DNA from: an uncultured Muribaculaceae bacterium
Lineage (GTDB): Bacteria; Bacteroidota; Bacteroidia; Bacteroidales; Muribaculaceae
Assembly (NCBI GenBank): GCA_910578305.1
Contig: CAJTQH010000041.1
Coordinates: 12,284-20,887 of the forward strand
DNA length: 8,604 bases
Direction: 5' to 3'
Part shown: positions 1-7,077 of the stretch, one piece after another
How the letters are laid out: every line of letters starts with the position of its first letter
How positions within the stretch are numbered: the stretch's first letter is position 1
Position numbers and translations under genes: made by a program
Notes under the pieces: generated by a model
The model's database searches: none
Told to the model about the DNA's origin: nothing
What the model saw: only the letters and a program-made list of their open reading frames with translations

Positions 1-540
1 GACATGGTGCCTACACAGGGTACAGCAATCGGAGCAGCAATAGATATGGCCGTCAATTCATTTAATCCGGAAAGCGATTTCCAGAAAGCCATAATAGTTG
101 TCACCGACGGAGAAAACTTTGAAGATAACGCTCAGGATGCTGCAAAGCATGCAGCCGAAGCCGGCATACAGGTCGATGTGATCGGAGTCGGCACCGTTGA
201 GCCGATGCCTATACCCGTAAATAGTTCTCGAAACGAATATCTGTACTATGGCGGTGAAGAAGTGCGCACGGCTCTTGATGAAGCAGGAGCAGCAGACATT
301 GCCGAGGCTGGTGGTGGTATATATCTGTCCGGAAGCAGCAGTTCCGTTGTATCGGATCTTAAAACACAACTTGATAAAATTGCAAAAACTGAATACAAAC
401 GCACAGCTATACCCTCCGATGCATCCGATTTATTCCCGTTGGCTATTGCCATTGCGCTGATACTTCTGCTTATCGATGTGGCATTGCCATATCGCAAACT
501 CACCTGGCTAAGAAACATTAAATTTTTCTCTAAGAAATAA
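1..540 (+). CDS. batB: BatB-like VWA membrane protein, C-terminal part (5' end outside window)
   Basis: This is the C-terminal 179 residues of a Bat-family von Willebrand factor A protein; the frame is open to the left edge, so the ATG at position 4 is internal. What is visible fits the second half of a VWA fold: the TQGTAIGAAI segment carries the MIDAS threonine, and a hydrophobic strand ends in VVTDGE, which carries the MIDAS aspartate. The DxSxS part would lie upstream. A single transmembrane helix (visible residues about 144-163, LFPLAIAIALILLLIDVAL) is followed by a short basic tail ending in KK, so the VWA domain probably faces the periplasm. In this family the protein binds a divalent metal and probably mediates protein contacts in an envelope complex with BatA and the other Bat proteins. 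Only 13 bases separate it from batC, so the two are probably co-transcribed. The choice of BatB over BatA rests on the position directly before a TPR/BatC gene. Confidence 0.88.
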   Translation, partial: DMVPTQGTAIGAAIDMAVNSFNPESDFQKAIIVVTDGENFEDNAQDAAKHAAEAGIQVDVIGVGTVEPMPIPVNSSRNEYLYYGGEEVRTALDEAGAADIAEAGGGIYLSGSSSSVVSDLKTQLDKIAKTEYKRTAIPSDASDLFPLAIAIALILLLIDVALPYRKLTWLRNIKFFSKK

Positions 541-553
541 CTGACATACAATA

Positions 554-1429
554 ATGAGATTATTAATGTCCATAATAGTAATGCTTTCCGCATTTAGTAC
601 AGTAACGGCTGTGGCTGATCAGAAAACCGATCTGCGCGATAAACATGTACGCACCTATATCATCAAGGGCAATGATGCCTATAACAAAGGAGATTACAAA
701 AGTGCCGAAGGATATTACAAACAGGCATTGACAGAAAATCCAAAATCGGCAGCCGCAAATTTCAATCTCGCACTCACATTGATGCGTATTGGCGGAAATA
801 ATGCGAACACAGATAATCCTGAAGATAAATCCAACCCCACCAATCTTGCCGTTGACTATTTTAACACAGTAACCGCAAGCGGTGATTCCATACTCGCACA
901 AAAAGCTTATTACAACATGGGGAATATTGCGTTTGGCAGAGAGGATTATCAAGAGAGTATCAACATGTATAAGGAAGCTTTGCGTAGGAATTCCGATGAT
1001 AATAATGCTCGCCAGAACTTACGTGTGGCACAGCTCAAACTGCGAGAACAGCAGCAGAACAAAGACAACCAGCAAAATCAGCAAAACCAGCAGAATCAAC
1101 AAGACCAAAATCAGGATCAAAATGAAAATCAGAAAAATCAGAATCCTGATCAGCAACCGCCAAAAGACAATAACGACAAGCAGAACAAAGACCAACAGCC
1201 CGACCAGGGTGACAAACCTGACGAAAAGCCTCAGTCGCCACCCAAGCAGCAGAATGGAGGAAGCTCTCCCGAGCAAGGTAATCAACAACAGAGCATAAGC
1301 AAGTCCAATGCAGATAAGATACTTGAAGCCATGGATAAAAAAGAAGCTTTGACACGTAAAAAAGTCGAACAGAATAAAGAACGTGAAAAAGCACGTCAGG
1401 CAACCAGCATATCCGGCAACCCATGGTAA
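554..1429 (+). CDS. batC: BatC-like TPR protein with Gln/Asn-rich linker
   Basis: A 291-residue protein that is probably exported. Residues 1-21 look like a signal peptide with a hydrophobic core and a Thr-Ala-Val-Ala end. TPR-type helices follow: one repeat at about 33-66 (GNDAYNKGDYKSAEGYYKQA) with a further helix to about 80, and another at about 115-148 (YYNMGNIAFGREDYQESINM). Residues 166-246 are a low-complexity linker dominated by Gln, Asn, Asp, Lys and Pro. A charged helix (253-282) then leads to a terminal Asn-Pro-Trp. BatC proteins of Bacteroidota share this layout of N-terminal TPRs and a polar, charged C-terminus ending near a Trp. TPRs bind partner proteins, so a scaffold role among the Bat proteins is likely, but no partner is visible from sequence. 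The ATG at 554 is chosen because it gives the signal peptide directly. There is no Shine-Dalgarno sequence, as is usual in this phylum. Confidence 0.87.
   Translation: MRLLMSIIVMLSAFSTVTAVADQKTDLRDKHVRTYIIKGNDAYNKGDYKSAEGYYKQALTENPKSAAANFNLALTLMRIGGNNANTDNPEDKSNPTNLAVDYFNTVTASGDSILAQKAYYNMGNIAFGREDYQESINMYKEALRRNSDDNNARQNLRVAQLKLREQQQNKDNQQNQQNQQNQQDQNQDQNENQKNQNPDQQPPKDNNDKQNKDQQPDQGDKPDEKPQSPPKQQNGGSSPEQGNQQQSISKSNADKILEAMDKKEALTRKKVEQNKEREKARQATSISGNPW
1067..1102 (+). repeat. Period-9 tandem coding repeat (Asn-Gln-Gln) x4 in batC
   Basis: Four consecutive AAY-CAR-CAR codon triplets encode Asn-Gln-Gln four times (BatC residues 172-183). Looser QN, DQ and NQ repeats continue to about position 1291. 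The synonymous codons vary between units (CAG/CAA, AAT/AAC), so the repeat is conserved in protein more than in DNA and is not a fresh slippage product. It is a coding microsatellite-like tract within an apparently disordered linker. Confidence 0.85.
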
Positions 1430-1455
1430 TCAGATAATATACAACTACGGAATTG

Positions 1456-3279
1456 ATGAAACGCATAATATACACATTGATTTTAGCAACTGCAGCAGCG
1501 GTATCAGCTATAGCTCAAACATCGTTCACCGTTCAAGCTCCGGCAAGAGTAAGTGTGGGCGATAAGTTTCCTGTTGTGTTCGTACTAAAGAATGCCGATG
1601 AGTCGGTATCGGATCTCAAAGTTCCGCAAATTAATGGATGTACCCTACTCTATGGACCTTCGACATCCACACAACGCAATTACCAAATCATAAACGGACA
1701 GGCATCAGGAAGCACATCCACATCTTTTACGTATTATTACAAAGCTGCCAAGGAAGGTACATATACCATTGGGCAAGCTTCGGTTACCGTAGGTGGCAAG
1801 CGTATGACAACAGCCACGGCAAGCATAACCATCACTCCGTCAGTGCCCGATAATCAGCAGGATGCATCGCATCACAGACAGCCGGTGTCAATAGATGACA
1901 TCGAAACACAGTCGTCAGATCGTCCGGTCAATGCCAAAGATGTGTTTGTGCGCATCATGCTTTCAAAGTCCACTGCATATGAACAGGAAGGGATAGAATG
2001 TACTATAAAACTATACACAAAGTACAATATCTCACAGTTCTTCCCGACATCGCAACCGTCGTTCGATGGATTCCTGGTAGAAGAGATTCCATTTCAACCG
2101 GCTCTTAACACGCAGGAAACATTTTACGGTCAGACTTATATGACTGCCTTATTGAAAAAATGTGTGCTTTTCCCACAAAAGTCCGGAAGACTCACTATAA
2201 AATCGGGCAACTATGACATCGATGTTGTACAGTATGATCAGGTCAACATGGGATTCTATACTGTGCGCCAACCAGTCGAAAAGAAAATAAAAATCAGTTC
2301 AAATTCAGCATCAATAGACATAACCCCCTTACCAACTCCCCAGCCAGCGGGATTCAATGGCGCTGTCGGACAATATAACATCGACACAAGACTATCCACC
2401 AGTACATTCCGTACCAATGAACCTGCAACGCTCTATTATACGGTGAGTGGGACAGGGAACATAAAGTATCTGAATGATCCTCAGATTGATTTCCCAACGG
2501 AATTTGAACAATATACCCCGCAAAGCACTTCTGACACAAAAATATCCGGCGCATCACTTACCGGGAAAGTAACTACTGAATATACATTTATTCCATTGGA
2601 AGTAGGCGACTTTGAGATCAGAGTGGCAGATTTTGTTTATTTCAACCCACAGACTAAAGAATATGTCACGCTGAAATGCCCTACATACGACATTAAAGTA
2701 TCAAAAGGCGTGTCTGTAGCACCGACCAACCGTCAGGATATTGAAGCACGAAACACCGACATCTTGTATATCCACTCTTCGGACGAAACACTCCGAAAAA
2801 ATCATACATTTATTATCTCCGAACTGCTTTATTGGGCCATATACGCAGGACTGATCGGCATCCTTATTGTATTTATTATGCTGTCAGCTGCAAAGTCTCG
2901 CCATTTAGCTGATGTCACCGGGCACCGACTTGCCAAAGCCAGCAAAGTTGTGCGCAAACGCCTTAAATTGGCACGCCAATACATGCAACAACATAAAGAG
3001 GAAGATTTCTACAACGAAATGCTCCGTGCTATGTGGGGATATCTGAGTGATAAATTGTCTATTCCGTCTTCTCAACTTTTCAGACAGAATATATCTGAAA
3101 AACTATCGGAACGCGGTGCGCCAATAGAACTATGTGAGATGTTCATCAATGTACTTGATGAATGTGAAATGGCTAGATATACACCGTCTGGATCTCAAGA
3201 AAAAATCGAAGAAATATATCGACAGGCTTCCGATGCGATCAATCGGCTGGAGGATGTAAAATTGACCAACAAAAAATAA
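1456..3279 (+). CDS. batD: BatD-like membrane protein with Ig-like ectodomain
   Basis: A 607-residue envelope protein. Residues 1-20 are a clear signal peptide with an Ala-Ile-Ala cleavage motif before Gln21. A large beta-rich ectodomain follows, which I divide roughly into three Ig-like segments: 21-127 (starts SFTVQAPARVSVGDKFPV), 162-285 (DVFVRIMLSKSTAYEQEGIE) and about 300-418 (ends in a strand pattern ITVR-like, FEIRVADFVYF). One transmembrane helix lies at about 457-479. The cytoplasmic tail has a basic stretch and then a helical block at about 515-600 with FYNEMLRAMWGYLSDKL, a pattern typical of the BatD tail in Bacteroidota. It probably spans the inner membrane and links a periplasmic platform to a cytoplasmic domain. 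The start is the ATG at 1456; the in-frame TTG just before it is a less likely start. It lies 26 bases after batC and 22 before batE. Confidence 0.9.
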   Translation: MKRIIYTLILATAAAVSAIAQTSFTVQAPARVSVGDKFPVVFVLKNADESVSDLKVPQINGCTLLYGPSTSTQRNYQIINGQASGSTSTSFTYYYKAAKEGTYTIGQASVTVGGKRMTTATASITITPSVPDNQQDASHHRQPVSIDDIETQSSDRPVNAKDVFVRIMLSKSTAYEQEGIECTIKLYTKYNISQFFPTSQPSFDGFLVEEIPFQPALNTQETFYGQTYMTALLKKCVLFPQKSGRLTIKSGNYDIDVVQYDQVNMGFYTVRQPVEKKIKISSNSASIDITPLPTPQPAGFNGAVGQYNIDTRLSTSTFRTNEPATLYYTVSGTGNIKYLNDPQIDFPTEFEQYTPQSTSDTKISGASLTGKVTTEYTFIPLEVGDFEIRVADFVYFNPQTKEYVTLKCPTYDIKVSKGVSVAPTNRQDIEARNTDILYIHSSDETLRKNHTFIISELLYWAIYAGLIGILIVFIMLSAAKSRHLADVTGHRLAKASKVVRKRLKLARQYMQQHKEEDFYNEMLRAMWGYLSDKLSIPSSQLFRQNISEKLSERGAPIELCEMFINVLDECEMARYTPSGSQEKIEEIYRQASDAINRLEDVKLTNKK

Positions 3280-3301
3280 TTCAGCAAACATTTACCATAT
3301 C

Positions 3302-4090
3302 ATGCTACGTCAAGTACTCGTAATTATATCATTACTCTCGGCATGGAATATGTCGGGGTTGTATGCCAACGATATTATATCTCGAGCCGATTCGGCATAT
3401 ACTGCCGAGCGCTATGCTGAGGCCGTCAAACTATACAATAATGCAATCGATTCTATCGGTTCGTCAAGTGATGCTTATTACAATCTTGGTAACGCATATT
3501 TCCGTCTTGGGAAAAATGCGCAAGCGATTCTTGCTTATGAGCGGGCATTGAGAATCAACCCGGCAAATTCCGATGCCAGAGCAAATCTCGAATTTGTGAA
3601 TGATCGCATAGTCGATAAAAAAGGTGAGACCGGATCATTCATATCCAATACATTCGACAGCATAGCGAACTACTCATCAAGCAACAATTGGGCCTGGATT
3701 GCCGTCGCATTGTTTGCATTCGCAATCATTGCTGTTGCCGTATATTATTTCTCTCCTGTCATAATTGTGAAGAAAGCAGGATTCTTTGGAGGGATTCTAA
3801 TCTTTTTATTGTCATTGTTTGCCATTTTATTGTCCATCCGGGCAAAAAACATAGCATTGTGCGATGAGTATGCAATAATCACTGCTCCTACTACCGTATT
3901 AAGCACTGTCCCTCGCACCCCATCCAATAGAAACGAAGAAGCGATGCTGTTGCACGAAGGGACAAAAGTAAGAATTCTCAATAGTGTTACTTTTCCCATC
4001 GACTCCATTGTAAGTATTTGGCACGACGTAGAGATCGACAATCAGCACCGTGCTTGGATCAATGATAACGATATTGAAAAAATACTATAG
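3302..4090 (+). CDS. batE: BatE-like TPR and SH3-like membrane protein
   Basis: A 262-residue protein closing the bat cluster. It has a signal peptide (about 1-22, ending GLYA before Asn23) and two TPR units at about 24-57 and 57-92 (AYYNLGNAYFRLGKNAQAIL). Two transmembrane helices follow, at about 130-152 (WAWIAVALFAFAIIAVAVYY) and 160-180. A C-terminal segment at about 188-262 looks like a bacterial SH3 domain: it has the pattern ATTVLST-VPRTPSN, then EGTKVRIL, then a WHDVEI strand and RAWINDNDIEKI. TPR plus two membrane helices plus SH3b is the usual BatE layout. With the N-terminus exported and two membrane passes, both the TPR and the SH3 parts should be periplasmic. BatE and BatC give the cluster two TPR proteins, which suits a multi-protein envelope complex. 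The molecular role is not established. Confidence 0.88.
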   Translation: MLRQVLVIISLLSAWNMSGLYANDIISRADSAYTAERYAEAVKLYNNAIDSIGSSSDAYYNLGNAYFRLGKNAQAILAYERALRINPANSDARANLEFVNDRIVDKKGETGSFISNTFDSIANYSSSNNWAWIAVALFAFAIIAVAVYYFSPVIIVKKAGFFGGILIFLLSLFAILLSIRAKNIALCDEYAIITAPTTVLSTVPRTPSNRNEEAMLLHEGTKVRILNSVTFPIDSIVSIWHDVEIDNQHRAWINDNDIEKIL

Positions 4091-4114
4091 GAATTTCTTT
4101 TTTTGCAAGTAAAA

Positions 4115-4146
4115 TTTGGTTATTTGAAAATATCAGACTAAATTTA
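4115..4146 (+). promoter_or_regulatory. Candidate Bacteroidota promoter upstream of the small HTH gene
   Basis: A TTTG at 4115-4118 is followed after 20 bases by TAAATTTA at 4139-4146. This matches the Bacteroidota consensus TTTG-N19-21-TAnnTTTG with one mismatch, the last base of the -7 box. It would start transcription near 4150-4153 and give a leader of roughly 40 bases before the ATG at 4191. The surrounding sequence is AT-rich and partial matches occur by chance, so this is a moderate call. Confidence 0.45.
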
Positions 4147-4190
4147 ACTCGTCAACAATAACTATCACTAACCAATATAATTTCTATCTT

Positions 4191-4448
4191 ATGGCTAAAA
4201 CAATCACTTTCAACGAGCTCCGTCGCATCAAGGACAGTTTGCCTGATGGTGCTACACATCAGATTGCTGATAAACTCAATATAACAGTTCAGACAGTTCG
4301 CAACTATTTTGGTGGCAGCAACTATGAATTTGGCAAAAACGTCGGTGTACACATCGAGCCGGGTCCTGACGGAGGTATTGTAGTGCTTGACGATACTACA
4401 ATCTACGATATGGCTATCGAAATCATCAAGGCTCAGGATAACGAATAA
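4191..4448 (+). CDS. Small helix-turn-helix DNA-binding protein, function unknown
   Basis: An 85-residue protein. Residues about 5-17 form a first helix (TFNELRRIKDSLP). Residues 20-41 read as a helix-turn-helix: HQIADKLNI is the first helix, then a turn, then TVQTVRNYFGG as the recognition helix. A conserved-looking strand segment HIEPGPDGGIVVLDDTTI (about 54-71) and a short C-terminal helix follow. The N-terminal half resembles the HTH of small regulators, and the sequence resembles short DNA-binding proteins I recall from many Bacteroidota genomes, without an assigned role. The length argues against a full transcription factor with a sensor domain; a nucleoid or accessory DNA-binding role is possible but not shown. 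It is separated from batE by 100 bases that hold a candidate promoter, so it is probably its own transcription unit. The ATG start is well placed and the ending is acidic. Confidence 0.85.
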   Translation: MAKTITFNELRRIKDSLPDGATHQIADKLNITVQTVRNYFGGSNYEFGKNVGVHIEPGPDGGIVVLDDTTIYDMAIEIIKAQDNE

Positions 4449-4459
4449 TACTTCTGAGT

Positions 4460-4469
4460 AAAACGTTTT
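4460..4469. other. Perfect palindrome AAAACGTTTT in a gene-free gap
   Basis: A 10-base perfect inverted repeat without a loop lies 12 bases after the stop of the small HTH gene. It is followed by a pyrimidine-rich stretch (about 4474-4498) in the leader region of the stress-protein gene. It has no loop or U-tract suitable for a rho-independent terminator. It could be an operator-like site, but short AT-rich palindromes also occur by chance. Confidence 0.3.
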
Positions 4470-4547
4470 CAATCATTCTCCTCTCTCCTACTCTCCAAGC
4501 CATAGTCTCCATCGACTCTACATATAAATCTTAAATCAATTTTATTC

Positions 4548-5672
4548 ATGTCGGCCGACCGATTGATTACAGTAGCCATACATACCTACGACAGAGCTAT
4601 AGCACTAAAAAAGCTATTGGAACACGAAGGTGTCAGTGTCACGCTTCAAAATGTCAATCTCAGTCAGCCGATAATATCTTCAGGTGTCAGGGTACGCATA
4701 CAGGAAAACGACCTTCCCATGGCTTTGAGGATTATTGAAAATCCTGAGATATTTGCATCTTCAGATTTCAGTGATACAGATAATAAGGAAACGCCGGTGA
4801 TATTGGTTCCGGTTGATTTCTCGGCATACTCTACAAAGGCTAGTGAGATTGCATTTAAGCTGGCATATCGACATAAAGCATCCATTACATTGCTGCACAC
4901 ATATACAGATCCGGTATACTCATCGCGTATCCAGCTTAACGACGCACTGACCTTTGACGGAGAAAGAGAAGATATTGTCAGTCGTATTGCTGCAGAAAAA
5001 GAAGCCCACAGACAGATGGAGCAATTCAGCAGTATTTTGCTTGAAAAAATCAAATCAGGCACAATTCCGGCAGTGAAATTCACAAGTAAAATTACAGAGG
5101 GACTGCCAGAAGATTCAATTAACCAATTTTCCAAAGCCAACCACCCATTAATTATTGTCATGGGCACACGTGGTGCCGACACAAAAGAGCGGGAACTTGT
5201 TGGAAGCGTCACAGCCGAAGTACTTGACACCTGCCGATATCCAGTATTCACAGTCCCGGAATCAGTTACTTTGACAGATTGCAATGAACTGAAAAACATC
5301 GTATTCCTCAGCAACTTTGATCAAGAAGATATTTTGGCACTTGATGCGTTGTTTCATCTTTTGCCAGCAATGAGACTCAATATAACACTGGTCAAAATTC
5401 CATCTAAAAAACGCATGCCGACAGACAACGAGTCTCTAAATGCACTTGGCACATATTGCAGAACTCATTATCCAGATCACCACTTTTCCATCGACACATT
5501 GTCTATGACCTCTATAGATGATGACTTCATGCGCATTACATCGAAATCCGAAGTACACCTTATATCGGTACCAAATAAAAAGAAAAGCATACTAGCGCGC
5601 CTGTTTAATCCCGGCATAGCACACAGGCTTCTGTTTCACTCGGATATACCTATGATGGTCATACCGGTGTAA
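4548..5672 (+). CDS. Universal stress protein with N-terminal DUF2007-like domain and tandem USP domains
   Basis: A 374-residue soluble, cytoplasmic protein. Residues 1-65 (RLITVAIHTYDRAIALKKLL, later SSGVRVRI and ALRII) resemble the DUF2007-type 'putative signal transducing' domain. The first USP domain spans about 83-238: it opens VILVPVDFSAYS, with Asp90 at the usual nucleotide-binding aspartate. It carries a G-2x-G-9x-G-S motif at Gly206, Gly209, Gly219 and Ser220, which predicts ATP binding. The second USP-like domain (about 249-374) opens IVFLSNFDQED and ends HSDIPMMVIPV but lacks the glycine motif, so it is probably a non-binding partner in an intramolecular dimer. USP proteins generally help cells survive starvation or redox stress; no specific target can be read here. 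There is no signal peptide or membrane segment. I see no clear promoter match in the preceding 99 bases, so read-through from the HTH gene is plausible. The gene is convergent with murA. Confidence 0.88.
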   Translation: MSADRLITVAIHTYDRAIALKKLLEHEGVSVTLQNVNLSQPIISSGVRVRIQENDLPMALRIIENPEIFASSDFSDTDNKETPVILVPVDFSAYSTKASEIAFKLAYRHKASITLLHTYTDPVYSSRIQLNDALTFDGEREDIVSRIAAEKEAHRQMEQFSSILLEKIKSGTIPAVKFTSKITEGLPEDSINQFSKANHPLIIVMGTRGADTKERELVGSVTAEVLDTCRYPVFTVPESVTLTDCNELKNIVFLSNFDQEDILALDALFHLLPAMRLNITLVKIPSKKRMPTDNESLNALGTYCRTHYPDHHFSIDTLSMTSIDDDFMRITSKSEVHLISVPNKKKSILARLFNPGIAHRLLFHSDIPMMVIPV

Positions 5673-5715
5673 CAGATACGACCATTATAGATTCCCCTCG
5701 AATTTCCGAATTATT

Positions 5716-7035
5716 TCAGCAATCTTTACGTGTGATTCTGGCGCCAAGAGCATTCAGACGTCCGTCAATATCCTCATATCCACGGTCTATCTGATTTATA
5801 TTTCCTATTTCACTTACACCTTTTGCCGACATAGCAGCAAGAAGCATGGCCATACCGGCTCTGATATCTGGAGATAAGAGCTTGTTGGCTCTAAGCGGGA
5901 AGCGATGGTCAAGCCCGATTACAACAGCTCTATGAGGATCACAAAGCATGATCTGTGCACCCATATCTATAAGATGATCTACAAAAAACAATCGGCTCTC
6001 AAACATTTTCTGATGTATCAGCACACTACCACGACATTGTGTAGCCACTACAAGCATCACACTGAGCAAATCAGGAGTCAGACCTGGCCATGGAGCATCA
6101 GCAATATTCAATATCGATCCGTCAAGCGCGGTCTCAATCTCATAGCAATCCTGCGCCGGCACATAAATATCATCACCTCGTCTCTCTAACGCAATACCAA
6201 GACGACGGAAGCTATACGGTATTATACCGAGATCATCATAAGCCACATTCTTAATGGTTATCTCACTCTGTGTCAATGCAGCCATTCCTATAAAACTACC
6301 GACTTCAATCATATCGGGCAATATACGATGATTGGTGCCATTTAGCGAATCACAACCATATATTGTGACCAGATTAGAGCCAAGGCCGTCAATCCTAAGC
6401 CCCATGGAAACAAGCATACGACATAGCTGTTGTACATATGGTTCACATGCAGCGTTATAGATTGTAGTTTTACCCTCAGCAAGCGCAGCCGCCATAATTA
6501 TATTGGCAGTTCCGGTTACGGACGCTTCGTCAAGCAACATATAATTACCACGAAGCCGATTGCCGTCAGGTACGGTGAGCATATACGCTTTTTTTTCGGC
6601 ATCATACTCAGCAATAGCTCCAAGTGATTCCAGACCTGTAATATGAGTATCGATCTTTCGACGACCTATCTTATCTCCACCAGGTTTTGCAAAATATGCC
6701 TTACCGAAACGACACAACAATGGCCCTACAACAAGTACCGATCCGCGGAGTGCTGCACATTTCTTCACGAACTCCTTACTTTCGATATATTCACAATCGA
6801 TATCATCGGCACAGAAAGTGAAACTGCCTTTACCGTTAAAGCTCACTTTCACGCCCATGCTTCGCAAAAGATCTATGAGATTCTGCACATCAAGAATGTC
6901 CGGTACATTGGTTATTGTGACGGGCTTATCTGTAAGCAATGTGGCACTTATCACTTGCAGAGCTTCATTCTTTGCTCCTTGCGGTTCTATCTCGCCATGA
7001 AGTTTGTGACCTCCTTCGATTATAAACGTACTCAT
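5716..7035 (-). CDS. murA: UDP-N-acetylglucosamine 1-carboxyvinyltransferase
   Basis: A 439-residue cytoplasmic enzyme that transfers enolpyruvyl from phosphoenolpyruvate to UDP-GlcNAc, the first committed step of peptidoglycan synthesis. The two-domain EPSP-synthase-like fold is supported along its length: the QGAKNEAL segment with Lys22 and Asn23; Arg97 in AALRGSVLV; the catalytic loop KPGGDKIGRRKIDTH at 117-131; LSPDIRAGMAM with Arg392; and IDRGYEDIDGRLNALGA near the end. Asp322 in GLTPDLLS probably matches the general-base aspartate, though the local spacing differs by about one residue from the FPTDMQ of E. coli. The loop residue that is Cys115 in E. coli is Asp121 here (codon GAT at 6673-6675). 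Asp at this site is known to keep activity and prevent covalent attack by fosfomycin. The protein is slightly longer than the 419-residue E. coli enzyme. It lies 42 bases downstream of murB with no promoter match between, so it is probably co-transcribed with it. Confidence 0.97.
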   Translation of the reverse strand: MSTFIIEGGHKLHGEIEPQGAKNEALQVISATLLTDKPVTITNVPDILDVQNLIDLLRSMGVKVSFNGKGSFTFCADDIDCEYIESKEFVKKCAALRGSVLVVGPLLCRFGKAYFAKPGGDKIGRRKIDTHITGLESLGAIAEYDAEKKAYMLTVPDGNRLRGNYMLLDEASVTGTANIIMAAALAEGKTTIYNAACEPYVQQLCRMLVSMGLRIDGLGSNLVTIYGCDSLNGTNHRILPDMIEVGSFIGMAALTQSEITIKNVAYDDLGIIPYSFRRLGIALERRGDDIYVPAQDCYEIETALDGSILNIADAPWPGLTPDLLSVMLVVATQCRGSVLIHQKMFESRLFFVDHLIDMGAQIMLCDPHRAVVIGLDHRFPLRANKLLSPDIRAGMAMLLAAMSAKGVSEIGNINQIDRGYEDIDGRLNALGARITRKDC

Positions 7036-7077
7036 ATCTATGGACTGTTGATGATTTTCTATCAGTAAAAAACTTGT

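Noticed and set aside
1049..1291. CRISPR-like or mobile repeat in the batC repeat region
   Set aside because: The repeats are in frame, 9 bases long without spacers, and encode a continuous low-complexity linker.
1453..1458. TTG start for BatD giving a Met-Met N-terminus
   Set aside because: The ATG three bases later gives the same signal peptide and is a far more common start; no ribosome binding site favours the TTG.
1035..1475. Minus-strand open frame of 146 residues opposite batC
   Set aside because: It is the antisense image of the Gln/Asn-rich tract; its composition follows from the repeat and it has no recognisable domain.
4097..4104. T-run after batE as a rho-independent terminator
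   Set aside because: The only possible stem pairs an A-run with the T-run and has almost no G-C pairs; not convincing.
4102..4126. Alternative promoter using TTTG at 4102-4105 and TTATTTG at 4120-4126
   Set aside because: The spacing is too short (about 14 bases) and the -7 box lacks the TA at the right distance; the 4115-4146 pair fits better.
4664..5314. Minus-strand open frame of 216 residues opposite the stress-protein gene
   Set aside because: It is fully inside a convincing gene on the other strand, has no recognisable motif and starts without a promoter-like site; most likely a shadow.
6643..7068. Plus-strand open frame opposite murA
   Set aside because: It overlaps well-supported murA motifs in antisense and encodes no recognisable protein.
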